A DNA stretch of 64,000 bases from a bacterium (lineage in GTDB: Bacteria > Zhuqueibacterota > Zhuqueibacteria > Residuimicrobiales > Residuimicrobiaceae): assembly GCA_029565685.1 (NCBI GenBank), contig JAKQNR010000022.1, positions 186,001 to 250,000 of the forward strand. The letters run 5' to 3'. A program made the translations under genes and the position numbers. This document shows, piece after piece, positions 55,612 to 64,000 of this stretch. Every line of letters begins with the position of its first letter. The first letter of the stretch is position 1. The notes under the pieces were generated by a model. That model did no database searches, had not been told where the DNA came from, and was given only the letters and a program-made list of their open reading frames with translations.

Positions 55612-55687
55612 GCCGGCTCAGCAGAGATGTGATTACATGGCTTTGAAACTGCAGCGGAATCCGTGCAATGAAGGCCCGGATGACAGA

Positions 55688-57409
55688 TCACTCATTTAGT
55701 CTAAAAACGACGCCTTGCAGGGGTATTCCCTGTTCGTCCGTCAACCGCAGAGCAAAGATCCAGGACCCATGTGAATTGATCGAGGTGACGGCCAGCTTGT
55801 TTGCTCCCTGCTGCAAAGCGACGGGTACCTGTTCCTCGAATGCATAGCGATCCCGGTACTGTTGCCCTCGTCCCCGCGGCGGATAAGAGGTGCGGTCAAA
55901 AACCACCTGATCGTTGAAGCGGATTAGCAGGCCGTCGTCCCAACCGACTTGAAGGACCGCCTGTTGTTGTTTGGGAGAGTGGATAAAAGCGACGAAATGG
56001 GCTGAGCTGGAATCTGTATTGCGCCAATCAAAGGTTCGAGCGCAGTTGACGATTCCGCGAGGATCCAGCAGCGCGTAATCGAACCAGCGCACAACCTGGT
56101 CGCGGCCGTGAAACAGTTCCTGCGGATTGAACGGTTGCCAGGCCGCTTGAGCGGCGGCATATTGAGGTTTTTGATGTGGATTCGCGAGAAGCCCCAGAAC
56201 CCACCAGTGGCCCGCAACACCAAAGGCATCGCAAAGTTCTTCCGCAGACAATTTCCCGGCGTCATACTGCGCGATCTTGGTGCGTAAAGGGGCTAAAGCA
56301 GCCGGTGGCTGGCAGGACTTGTCCATGAGAATGTTGTGCCATTCGGCCAGATCGATGTCCGGTTGGGAAAAAGTCTGTTTAGCCAAACCGTATTTTTTCT
56401 CCAGCGCAGCGGAGGGAAGGTACCAGACCGGCGCGCCGGAATAGGACCAGATGTAGCGTTTGCTCACCGAACGTAAAATCGACATCTGTTCTTTCAATTC
56501 CGCCACTTCTTCCTTCCAGGGTCTCACCGGATAGTCCTTGCCCCCGGTTTCCACCATATGCAGCGGCCAAACGCCGGGCGCAATGGTGCATTTTGCTTTC
56601 CAGTAATTTTGCATTGCTTCGCTCATGAACAGCTTGATGCCGGCGTCTTCGAAGCGCGGGGTGATCAAGGTGGAGACCGGGTCGTTCAAAGAATAGGTAT
56701 ATTCGGTGCCGAGATGAAAACCGCCGGGCGCATTCACCTCCGCCATGTATTCGAGCATACCGTATTGAAAATTTCGATCGATGAGGCGGCTGCGCAGTTG
56801 ACCCGGCAGGGTGATGATCACCGCCTCAGGAAATTGCTGCAGAATTGCTTGCACGCACAAGCGGCCTTGATCGCGCGCAGCGGTTTCCAGATCGTATACC
56901 GTATGCCGGTCGTAGCGATAGATCGGGTGGCTGACGCTGTAGCGTTGATAGGGATACTCGACATCGATGCAAACCCCGCGGCATCCCAGCGCACGGGCGC
57001 TGCGACCGATCGCGCGGTAATGGCTTTCCATTTTCTGAATGAATGCGTCGGAAAACAGGGTGGTGGGAGATGGCCATTCCTCATCCTGGCCGAAACAGAC
57101 GGTGAGAAAATTTTCACTAACGCCGGCTCGGTTCAGGGCCGTTATATTTTTCCCCGCCGTTTTATACCAGTGCGCATCCTGGGCCGGCTGGCCCTCCAGC
57201 CCCAGACACCGCAGCGTGCCGCTGTCCCAAGAACCGATGGAGAAAAAAAAGCCATCATATATTTTCGCTATCTCTTTTGCATGGTCGGTCAGATAACCGT
57301 TTGGATACGCGGAATAACCGATCATTTTCAGTTCACCGGCTGTCGCACCCACAACCACGCAGAGAAACAGAAAGAGAAAATTAAGAGATAGCCATCGAAG
57401 ATTTTTCAT
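55688..57409 (-). CDS. Secreted protein, probable TIM-barrel glycoside hydrolase with C-terminal beta domain
   Basis: A 573-residue exported protein. Signal peptide 1 to about 24 (LRWLSLNFLFLFLCVVVGATAG). Residues about 30-330 look like a (beta/alpha)8 barrel with acidic strand ends (CRGVCIDVEYPYQRY, YGMLEYMAEVNAPGG), where Asp and Glu could be catalytic. Residues about 430-573 form a beta-sandwich (LQVGWDDGLLIRFNDQVVFD) like carbohydrate-binding or PA14-type modules. No family recognised. ATG 57409 has TGGAGG upstream. It is last in the minus-strand operon, 20 bp after GH38. Confidence 0.72.
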   Translation of the reverse strand: MKNLRWLSLNFLFLFLCVVVGATAGELKMIGYSAYPNGYLTDHAKEIAKIYDGFFFSIGSWDSGTLRCLGLEGQPAQDAHWYKTAGKNITALNRAGVSENFLTVCFGQDEEWPSPTTLFSDAFIQKMESHYRAIGRSARALGCRGVCIDVEYPYQRYSVSHPIYRYDRHTVYDLETAARDQGRLCVQAILQQFPEAVIITLPGQLRSRLIDRNFQYGMLEYMAEVNAPGGFHLGTEYTYSLNDPVSTLITPRFEDAGIKLFMSEAMQNYWKAKCTIAPGVWPLHMVETGGKDYPVRPWKEEVAELKEQMSILRSVSKRYIWSYSGAPVWYLPSAALEKKYGLAKQTFSQPDIDLAEWHNILMDKSCQPPAALAPLRTKIAQYDAGKLSAEELCDAFGVAGHWWVLGLLANPHQKPQYAAAQAAWQPFNPQELFHGRDQVVRWFDYALLDPRGIVNCARTFDWRNTDSSSAHFVAFIHSPKQQQAVLQVGWDDGLLIRFNDQVVFDRTSYPPRGRGQQYRDRYAFEEQVPVALQQGANKLAVTSINSHGSWIFALRLTDEQGIPLQGVVFRLNE

Positions 57410-57429
57410 ATCAACCTCCAGCAAAATTT

Positions 57430-60400
57430 TTATCGACTGATCGCCAAATGCCCTATGGCTTCTTTATATTCCACAAACCCCATATAGCTCAATTTCGCCG
57501 CTGCCCATATCTGTTGTTCCTCCGTCATTCTATTTGGAGTGCGCTGCACTGTGAAGGTTAGAACCGTAGCGCCCCCTGCCGGAAGAGAGAAAGGCTGCTG
57601 CCAGGGCGTAAATTCCGCCAGGCTGATAGGATTGACCAACTCCAACCCCCAGGTCTCACAGGGGCCGATCAGGGTGATTCGGCCGGTTATGGTTTGATTA
57701 AAGGGATTTTTCAGATGAACGGCGATCTCGTTTTTATCCTGTGCGACATTCCATTCCAGTCGAGCCTCTTGAGCGGCGAGGGGCTCCGCATGTCCGAATG
57801 TTTTCGCCGGCATGGCGAGCTCGAGCACATCATAGATCACTCGGCCGTCTTGTTCGATCGAAGCCTTGATGAATCCAGGCGTCTGGCCGGCGTTTTCCGT
57901 CACTAGAGTGACCGGGTAGAATCTTTCCCCGTTGGCAGGTACCGAGTAGGGAATAGCTTCAGGCAAAGCTCTAAACTCGGGCGGCGTTTCGATTTTTATC
58001 GTTCCCTGCACCGCGCTGTCGATATAGTCGTTGGTCACCGCCACCTGAATTCGGCGAATCAGTTTGGTGGAGTTGTGGCTTCCATCCGCAGCGCCGATGA
58101 GACGGACGGAAACCGGAAGATAGCCAGTGGGTGCAGCCCCTTCGTTTTGTTCCCAGTAGCGAACGAAAGCCGGCGCCGCTGCCGCAGGGTGAGCCGGCGC
58201 ACTTGCGGCCTGGGTGGGAGATAGAGCGATCAGCACGGTTTCGATGGTGTTGGCAGACAGGGGAAGATCAACCGCATAGTTCGTGTACGAAACCGCGCTA
58301 GCCTGTCGTTCCATCAAATTGACGCGTTGCGCCTTGAGCAGACGGTGATCGGTCACCAGGCTCACCCGGCCGCTGTCCCCATGGGGTTCATATAACCTGA
58401 CCACCACCCCTTGGGACGCCTCTGTGGCCTGGGTGCGCTGAAACCCTTCTACGCCTGCGCTCCTCGGTTTAACGGCCGTGATAATCGCTTCTTTACCGGT
58501 AACTCTCAAAAAAGACTTGAAGCTTGGCAGCGGGCCCTTGTGCGGTTTTTCCTCTACTGCAATCAACGGATTGTTGAAATCGTAACCATGGCGCACCAGG
58601 CCGGCACTGCGCCAATCGCCCCGATGCGGCATCAGGGCATAATCGAACACATGAGTCTTGCGTTCCGGAAAATCGTGGGTCCAATGGAGCAGCGGACCTT
58701 GCCAGGGCACGGCATGAAAGAGCCCCAGAATCATGCTGCCCTCGGGTTCTACACAACCCGCTATGTTGCCGCGATTGAGCAGAGCCAGGCCCTGTTGGGG
58801 CACGGTAGCTTTTTCAGCGAGCATCACCGCTGCGGCGGGCAAAAGGATATCATGGTTTTTCCGCAGTTGTTGGATGATCTGCGTGACGCCTTTTTCCGTG
58901 TTCGCTTCGTCCGCTCCGACGATCAGCAACACGGGGAGTTTGAACCAAGCCTCAGGCAGCGCCGTATCGTGGCATAGCGCATAGGCGTACCCGTTTTGAC
59001 GGATCTCTTGCTGCAGGCGCCGAAGGTCGACGGCGGGCAGACGCTTTAACAGCTTTTCACTGTAGTGATTCTGACCCAGCGCGCCGATGGAAAAACTGAA
59101 GCGCCGATATTGGATGTCATAATCCCTTTGTACGCGGTCATAGCCCGGGGTCGCCGTAACGCCTTTTTGCGCCAGCATCCTCTGCAGTTCAAAGCCGGCC
59201 TGACGCAGCCGTTTGTTTCGCGGCGTGATGATTTCCACCGGGCCAAGCGCAATGGCCAGCGAATCGCCGCAGCGTACGGTCACCGAATGACCGAAATCCA
59301 TCCATTGGTAGCAGGAATTCATCGCATGATGGGACGTCCATTCACGATTAGTGCTGTGATAGGTCAGATATTCCTTGCCCGGGAAATAGCTCTTGACCGC
59401 AAACCGATCTTCCAGTACCGGGACATTGCCCTGCAGAAGCGTAGGAAACCCGATACAGTAAAAATCCCGGTCGCTGTGTTTTTCTTTCTCCGGGATGTTT
59501 CCGCCTTGCAATCCCTCATAGTCCACCAGACAGGTGCGGAAATCAATGCGCTCCAGTTCGTTGTACAGGGTAATTTCTTGAATCCGTTTCCGCAGCCGTG
59601 GCATCGGACCTTCCACGCGAATTCGTTTGAACAGGGCGTTCTCAAACACCTCCACCTGGGCTTGCGTGTCCTTGGAGAAATATTTTTCTCCGGTGGTAAG
59701 GAACCGCCAGGCGGGCTCGAATCCACTGCCCTCCTTCAGCAAAATGACTTCGTTGCCAGGATGGCCGTTCTCAGTATTAATGAGCTCGTTGCCCGTCCGC
59801 TTATCCACCAGACTGACGATGCCGCCGCCCATTTTTTCATCCACAGTCAGGCGGTAGAAATCGTTTTCAATGGACCGCACATCGGTTTTTCTCTGCCAAA
59901 CAACAGGTGGTGGAGTGGCAGAGGGCTTCACCCAAAAGGTCTGGTACCCGATCGAGGGAACCTCCTTCGCCATAAACAACACTTGCGCCGAGGTAATGCC
60001 GTCATCGGTCTGCTGCAGTTTCTCCACCACGCAGTGCATGGCGCAGCCATTGGCATCGATAATTTCAAAACCAGCCACCGCCGGGCTAAAAGTCAACCTG
60101 GCGCGTACCACGTCGCTGCGCGTCCAGTTGAGCGGATTGAACACGACGAGACTGGAGAGATGATCCGGCGTCTCGGTCTGCACCCGTGCTGCGATGTAAT
60201 GCAAAGCGTCCTTCAGAACCTGGGCGGACAACTCCAGCGCTTCATGATAGCCGGCCATCAGGTCGAGAAAGGGGACATCTGCTCCGCAACCGGTGATGGC
60301 GTCGTGGTGCTGTCCAAAGAGCACCTGACGCCAGGCTTTGTCCATTTCGGCCGCTGGATAAGGGGAGCCGAGAAGATCGGCCATGGTGGCGAATTTCTCT

Positions 60401-62229
60401 GCAGAAACCAGCGTGTTTTCACACAGACGGTTGCCCATTTTCAGATCGAAGCGTGAAAGCTCGCAGCCCTCATTGTATTGGGATTCGTCTCGCGATAGTT
60501 CAGGGATATCCAGTTCTGTCTGTTTGTCTTGTTCGAGTATGCTGCTAAAATACTCCGCCTGACCATTCGCGGAAAAGTGCACTGGTGGAAGGTATTGTTT
60601 GAACTCTTTGCTCCGTCCGATCATCCAGGCGGTCGGCGGTTTTTCATCGTTGGCTTCCAGGATCAGCTCTGAGGCGATGCCGGGTATCTGCTGTTGCTGA
60701 GCTTTGAGCATGGAGGCCGCTTTTTTCCTGGCGCTTTGCGAAAGATCATAGGAAGAGCCTCTCCAATCAAATCCATAATTGACTTTGCGCGTGAGCAACT
60801 TACTGCCGTCAGGCGCAACCGCCCAATATAAATCCGGCACATCCGGAACCCGCACCTCCGGTTCGCGATAGTTGGACCGCGTAAAGGCTGTTCCGATAAA
60901 TTCTGATTTCGCCAAAATCTGCGGCAGTTGAATGATATGGCCGAAAACATCCCAGGGGGCATAGGCCCGGGGATAATCTCCGAGCACCCGTTCATGGAAC
61001 AACCGGCCGTAAAGAATGTTGCGGATCAGCGCCTCTCCTGAGATGGTGGTCTCGTTGGGCTGATTGTAGCTGCCGCCTGTGGCGATGCGCCCTTGTTGCA
61101 CCATGCGGCGGATCAGGGCTCGATCGCCGGGAAACGCATCATAATAGGGTTTGAGATAGGGGATTTCGTGCAAAAAAATCTCATAGCTGGAATCAACCTC
61201 CATGGCGCGCAGATTCTGATCCACATTGGAAAAGCTTTTTGCTTGGAAACCGGCTTGGCTGTCGACCCAAACCGGGTCGACATGAAATCCCGGCACCAGG
61301 TAGACTTGACCATTGACGATCGGTTGGCGTGTTTCGAAAATCTTGAAGGTCTTTTGCGCCGCCCCATGTTGTACGATGACCTGCGCTTGTATGGTCTTTT
61401 TCAAATCTTCAATGCCGGTCACCGCCTCTATTTCCAGCCAGATCATGCGCCGCGGTTCGATAAAGCGTTTGGTTTCACGCATGAATAAAGCCCCTTGGGG
61501 GCTTTTAAGCAACAGGGAGACCGGACCGATAGTCTCATCGCTCATATTAAAAGCTGGAACGCTGATGAGATCCGCCACTTGTCCTGTTTCGGTTTTTCTC
61601 TGAGTAGGACTCAGACAGGGGGAGAGCACCCACAACCGCTCATCAATTTTAATCAAAGCCTCCAGTCGGGCGTAGAGAAACCAACCGCCGCCCTCCTGAT
61701 CCACCTTGGCCAGCAAAAGGTTTTTACCCTGATTCAAGGACACCTGAATATGGTCCGCGTCCGGACCGCTGGAGCGCGGCAGAGCATAATAATGAATCGG
61801 CCGACCGTTCAGCCAAATTTTAATGCGGTCGTTGCTGCCGACCTTGAGGATCGCGTAGGTGGGTTGCGCGCACTGCAGCACGGCTGCGGCATAGGCGATA
61901 TTTTTTTGGTTGGGCGACAGGCAGCGGCCCAGGTCCAGTTTGCCCGAGGAGTCTGCCTGAACAGGGCGCCAGATGGCGGCTCCGCCGACCGCTGCGCTGC
62001 TGCGATGGGAAAGCCCGGCTTGTGGGATGATGCTGGATTCGCCTCCGTGTTCGCTGAGAAAATCGCTGTCGATGGTCTCGCCTTTTTCATTTGGAAACGG
62101 GCCGCAGACCAGCCAGTCGGTGATGAAAGCATTGGAACGGAACGGCGTGACCGCATCGGCGGCCGGCCACACGGTGTGCGTCAACGAAAACAGCACGGCA
62201 GTGGATAACAGTATTTTTATGTTGTTCAT
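57430..62229 (-). CDS. Secreted GH38 alpha-mannosidase-family protein, unusually large
   Basis: A 1599-residue exported protein; usual bacterial GH38 enzymes are 850-1050. Signal peptide 1 to about 22. An N-terminal beta extension of about 280 residues (TDWLVCGPFPNEKGE, KVGSNDRIKIWLNGRPI) precedes the GH38 catalytic domain: zinc ligands His316 and Asp318 in GFHVDPVW, the nucleophile-position Asp427 in APWDVFGHIIQL, and His641-His642-Asp643 in GQHHDAITGC. Middle and C-terminal mannosidase beta domains follow (IENDFYRLTVDEKMGGGIVS), and an extra C-terminal Ig-like region from about 1330. ATG 62229 has AAGGAG upstream. It is 34 bp after the beta-helix gene. Substrate may be a mannose-containing glycan, not proven. 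Confidence 0.9.
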   Translation of the reverse strand: MNNIKILLSTAVLFSLTHTVWPAADAVTPFRSNAFITDWLVCGPFPNEKGETIDSDFLSEHGGESSIIPQAGLSHRSSAAVGGAAIWRPVQADSSGKLDLGRCLSPNQKNIAYAAAVLQCAQPTYAILKVGSNDRIKIWLNGRPIHYYALPRSSGPDADHIQVSLNQGKNLLLAKVDQEGGGWFLYARLEALIKIDERLWVLSPCLSPTQRKTETGQVADLISVPAFNMSDETIGPVSLLLKSPQGALFMRETKRFIEPRRMIWLEIEAVTGIEDLKKTIQAQVIVQHGAAQKTFKIFETRQPIVNGQVYLVPGFHVDPVWVDSQAGFQAKSFSNVDQNLRAMEVDSSYEIFLHEIPYLKPYYDAFPGDRALIRRMVQQGRIATGGSYNQPNETTISGEALIRNILYGRLFHERVLGDYPRAYAPWDVFGHIIQLPQILAKSEFIGTAFTRSNYREPEVRVPDVPDLYWAVAPDGSKLLTRKVNYGFDWRGSSYDLSQSARKKAASMLKAQQQQIPGIASELILEANDEKPPTAWMIGRSKEFKQYLPPVHFSANGQAEYFSSILEQDKQTELDIPELSRDESQYNEGCELSRFDLKMGNRLCENTLVSAEKFATMADLLGSPYPAAEMDKAWRQVLFGQHHDAITGCGADVPFLDLMAGYHEALELSAQVLKDALHYIAARVQTETPDHLSSLVVFNPLNWTRSDVVRARLTFSPAVAGFEIIDANGCAMHCVVEKLQQTDDGITSAQVLFMAKEVPSIGYQTFWVKPSATPPPVVWQRKTDVRSIENDFYRLTVDEKMGGGIVSLVDKRTGNELINTENGHPGNEVILLKEGSGFEPAWRFLTTGEKYFSKDTQAQVEVFENALFKRIRVEGPMPRLRKRIQEITLYNELERIDFRTCLVDYEGLQGGNIPEKEKHSDRDFYCIGFPTLLQGNVPVLEDRFAVKSYFPGKEYLTYHSTNREWTSHHAMNSCYQWMDFGHSVTVRCGDSLAIALGPVEIITPRNKRLRQAGFELQRMLAQKGVTATPGYDRVQRDYDIQYRRFSFSIGALGQNHYSEKLLKRLPAVDLRRLQQEIRQNGYAYALCHDTALPEAWFKLPVLLIVGADEANTEKGVTQIIQQLRKNHDILLPAAAVMLAEKATVPQQGLALLNRGNIAGCVEPEGSMILGLFHAVPWQGPLLHWTHDFPERKTHVFDYALMPHRGDWRSAGLVRHGYDFNNPLIAVEEKPHKGPLPSFKSFLRVTGKEAIITAVKPRSAGVEGFQRTQATEASQGVVVRLYEPHGDSGRVSLVTDHRLLKAQRVNLMERQASAVSYTNYAVDLPLSANTIETVLIALSPTQAASAPAHPAAAAPAFVRYWEQNEGAAPTGYLPVSVRLIGAADGSHNSTKLIRRIQVAVTNDYIDSAVQGTIKIETPPEFRALPEAIPYSVPANGERFYPVTLVTENAGQTPGFIKASIEQDGRVIYDVLELAMPAKTFGHAEPLAAQEARLEWNVAQDKNEIAVHLKNPFNQTITGRITLIGPCETWGLELVNPISLAEFTPWQQPFSLPAGGATVLTFTVQRTPNRMTEEQQIWAAAKLSYMGFVEYKEAIGHLAISR

Positions 62230-62263
62230 AACACTCCTTGACATCCAAGTTCTGATCTATGTC

Positions 62264-64000
62264 TTATTTTTCTTCTACCAGAATCTTCCAGTCCGAGAAC
62301 TCGACCGTGTAGGGCTTTTGGTCGGGTGACCCGGCCGCCAGCCCCAGATCGAGGGCCTGATGCAGGCCCGGTATATCGCCGCTTCGGCGCTGAACGATCC
62401 AGTTTTTGCCATCCACACTCACAGCGCCGGTGAAGCGATCGCCGTGTCGTTCCAACTTGATCCAAAACGGGGGAGAGGCTTTTTCCGGCAGATTTTCACT
62501 GGAGGCTTTGTGCATGCAGCCGTCGCCGAATTCATCGTATTGAATGCCGGCTCGGCCGGGTGTGGCGAACATAAGAACCGATCCTTTGCTGCCCCGCTCG
62601 ACATCGAAGCTTTGGCTGAGATCGTTGCGGACGAACAAACCTGCTCGAAACCACTCATTGGTGCGATCGCCGAAAGCGGTGATCCGAACGCTTGCGATAA
62701 AATCTCCTTTGATTTCTTTTAAATAGGCGGCCGCATAGGCATCCTCTGCATGATAAAAATCCCACCCGCATGCGGTGATCGCATATTGATTTTCTCTCTG
62801 GCGGATCACGACCTGTGCCGGTCTGGCCTTGGGTGAGATATATCGGTGCAGTTTTTGTCGGGTGATATCCACCTCTTTACATTTCAAGACCGTCACGGTG
62901 CGTGTTTCGCTGTTGCCGATGCGAAGGGTGTGCTGACCGGGTTTCGGCGTAAATGCAAAGACGACCGGTTGGGATTCACCGGCGCCCAGATGCACTGTTT
63001 TGCTTTCCATTTCGTTGCCATTGACGTAGAGGGAGGGCATTATCGGACGAGCAGCGGCGGTAAGGTTGGTGACTTTGGCGCTGATTTGCATCAATTGGCC
63101 GGCGAGCACGCGTTCATCGGAAAGGTGCAGGTCTTCAAAGAGAAAATCCGGTTTGGTTCCAGAAACCGTCACCGCACTGACCGGACAGTCTCCAATGCCA
63201 ATCTGTTGAAGGCCGGGCTCTGTCAACCTAAAATCGAAAGTGATCTTTCGCTGAGTGTGACGGATGACCGGAAACAGTTTGACCGCCGCTGCCTTGCGAT
63301 TGGCATACAACGTAACCGGTCCAACTCCCGAACTGCCGTTGTTGTAGACATCTGCGCTCACTCGGAGTAGGGAGCCGGCTTCGATCACCCGCGGCGCCGG
63401 CTGATCCCGCAATGTGAGCTGCAGATTTGAGCAGGAAAAATCCGGGGCGCCCTCGATGAACCGTTCCGGCGCCTTTTCAGGCGCTTCGATGGTGAAATTA
63501 TTCTGGTACACATTGTCGCTCAGGTAGGTGCCGCAGGTCTTCATGGCGCCCTGTTCGAGATCATAATACAGGTTGTTCTCCACTGTCCAGCCGCTGGACA
63601 TGTTGTCGAACCAAAAGGCGACGTTGTCGCTGAAAAATCCGCGCTCTACGCCATGAATGAGGTTATGCCGCACAACCGAGTTGAAAGTCATGCCATTGAC
63701 CACGATGACGCCGGCGTCGTCCGCATCGGTCTGCACGTCGTCAAAATGATTGTATTCGATGCGGAATCCACCGCTCAGATTGCCTTCCAATCCACCGCCG
63801 CCGCAGACCAGGGTGTAGGGTCTTCCCGATCGAGTGAAATAGTTATGTGCAATGGTGGTCCGAAGGGTGTTAAAAGCGCTCAGGGTGATGCCTCCGCCCT
63901 GGCCGCAATTGGAAAGGATGTTATGGGTGATCTGCGTCTCATGATTCACCTGTACCAATCGGCTGTTTTTGAGATCGCTGACGCCGAAGACGGCCAAAGC
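62264..64000 (-). CDS. Secreted beta-helix/CARDB protein, N-terminus cut by window edge
   Basis: The frame runs off the right edge with no start in sight; 578 codons plus the stop are visible. The visible N-terminal part (about 1-190) is a right-handed parallel beta-helix (ITHNILSNCGQGGGI, TTIAHNYFTRSGRPYT, RIEYNHFDDVQTDADDAG). Two CARDB-like Ig domains follow (about 190-290 and 290-370; GSLLRVSADVYNNGSSGVGP, GQLMQISAKVTNLTAAARP). The C-terminal 170 residues resemble a concanavalin-like/DUF1349 domain (SVRITAFGDRTNEWFRAGLF, FWIKLERHGDRFTGAVSVDG). Such proteins act on or bind polysaccharides. First visible gene of the minus-strand GH38 operon. Confidence 0.82.
   Translation of the reverse strand, partial: ALAVFGVSDLKNSRLVQVNHETQITHNILSNCGQGGGITLSAFNTLRTTIAHNYFTRSGRPYTLVCGGGGLEGNLSGGFRIEYNHFDDVQTDADDAGVIVVNGMTFNSVVRHNLIHGVERGFFSDNVAFWFDNMSSGWTVENNLYYDLEQGAMKTCGTYLSDNVYQNNFTIEAPEKAPERFIEGAPDFSCSNLQLTLRDQPAPRVIEAGSLLRVSADVYNNGSSGVGPVTLYANRKAAAVKLFPVIRHTQRKITFDFRLTEPGLQQIGIGDCPVSAVTVSGTKPDFLFEDLHLSDERVLAGQLMQISAKVTNLTAAARPIMPSLYVNGNEMESKTVHLGAGESQPVVFAFTPKPGQHTLRIGNSETRTVTVLKCKEVDITRQKLHRYISPKARPAQVVIRQRENQYAITACGWDFYHAEDAYAAAYLKEIKGDFIASVRITAFGDRTNEWFRAGLFVRNDLSQSFDVERGSKGSVLMFATPGRAGIQYDEFGDGCMHKASSENLPEKASPPFWIKLERHGDRFTGAVSVDGKNWIVQRRSGDIPGLHQALDLGLAAGSPDQKPYTVEFSDWKILVEEK

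Noticed and set aside
59065..60456. Open frame of 463 codons on the plus strand inside GH38
   Set aside because: Antisense shadow of the GH38 catalytic and middle domains, which carry intact active-site motifs. No start context or domain.

Overview
The window reads as one contiguous chromosomal segment of a Gram-negative bacterium from the FCB (Fibrobacterota-Chlorobiota-Bacteroidota) side of the tree, most likely an environmental lineage such as candidate division KSB1, Calditrichota or a relative. The reasons are a TonB-dependent outer-membrane receptor, a secreted protein ending in a type IX secretion (T9SS type A) sorting domain with the NYPNPFNP signature, many signal peptides and lipoproteins, a Tat substrate, and bacterial housekeeping genes (radA, tgt, yajC, fmt, rsmB, rpe, coaX, typA). 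Phylum placement is inference. I found no rRNA, tRNA, CRISPR array, transposase or prophage gene.

Layout. (1) 1-4830, minus strand: a probable operon of small lipoprotein, secreted GH20b/alpha-glucuronidase-like hydrolase, HpcH-type aldolase and secreted beta-propeller, the last cut by the left edge. (2) 4974-15319: housekeeping block radA-tgt-yajC-fmt-rsmB-PASTA-rpe, then cspA with a clear promoter and terminator, an unknown gene, xerC/D, birA, coaX, and convergent nfu. (3) 15512-27862: sugar metabolism. A heptose-kinase-like PfkB protein, a sodium/solute symporter with a small membrane partner and galactokinase; an exported oligoendopeptidase F; then mutarotase, ribulokinase, FucI-fold isomerase and a lipoprotein mutarotase. 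(4) 28070-54268: a plant-cell-wall glycan region: GH27 alpha-galactosidase, serine hydrolase, GH78 alpha-L-rhamnosidase, GH127 beta-L-arabinofuranosidase, MFS transporter, Gfo/Idh oxidoreductase, typA, an orphan receiver domain, a TonB receptor, a T9SS-sorted beta-helix protein, a DUF4861-GH105 fusion, a DUF4350-like protein, a Tat-exported FucI-like protein and a GH2 beta-galactosidase. (5) 54493-55611: cfa. (6) 55688-64000, minus strand: a second glycan operon of beta-helix/CARDB protein (cut by the right edge), very large GH38 alpha-mannosidase and an unknown secreted protein.

How the genes fit together. GH78, GH105, GH127, GH2 and GH27 are the set expected for rhamnogalacturonan-I with arabinan/galactan side chains. 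They release rhamnose, unsaturated galacturonate, arabinose and galactose. GalK, the mutarotases, AraB and the FucI-type isomerase could take up the galactose and arabinose. There is no SusD, no araD and no full Leloir set in the window, so this is PUL-like rather than a classic Bacteroidetes PUL.

Non-coding signals. Ten hand-found sigma-70-like promoters share -35 TTGnnn, a 17-18 bp spacer and a -10 of TAnnTT or TATAAT. The most notable non-coding structures are a perfect 22-bp dyad embedding both -35 boxes of the divergent nfu and heptose-kinase promoters (15445-15466); a cluster of four or five strong hairpins between the T9SS protein and GH105 (46471-46712); a three-armed REP-like palindrome after GH2 (54275-54337); and a 15-bp direct repeat with a 20-bp period just upstream of the predicted TonB-receptor promoter (40912-40946).
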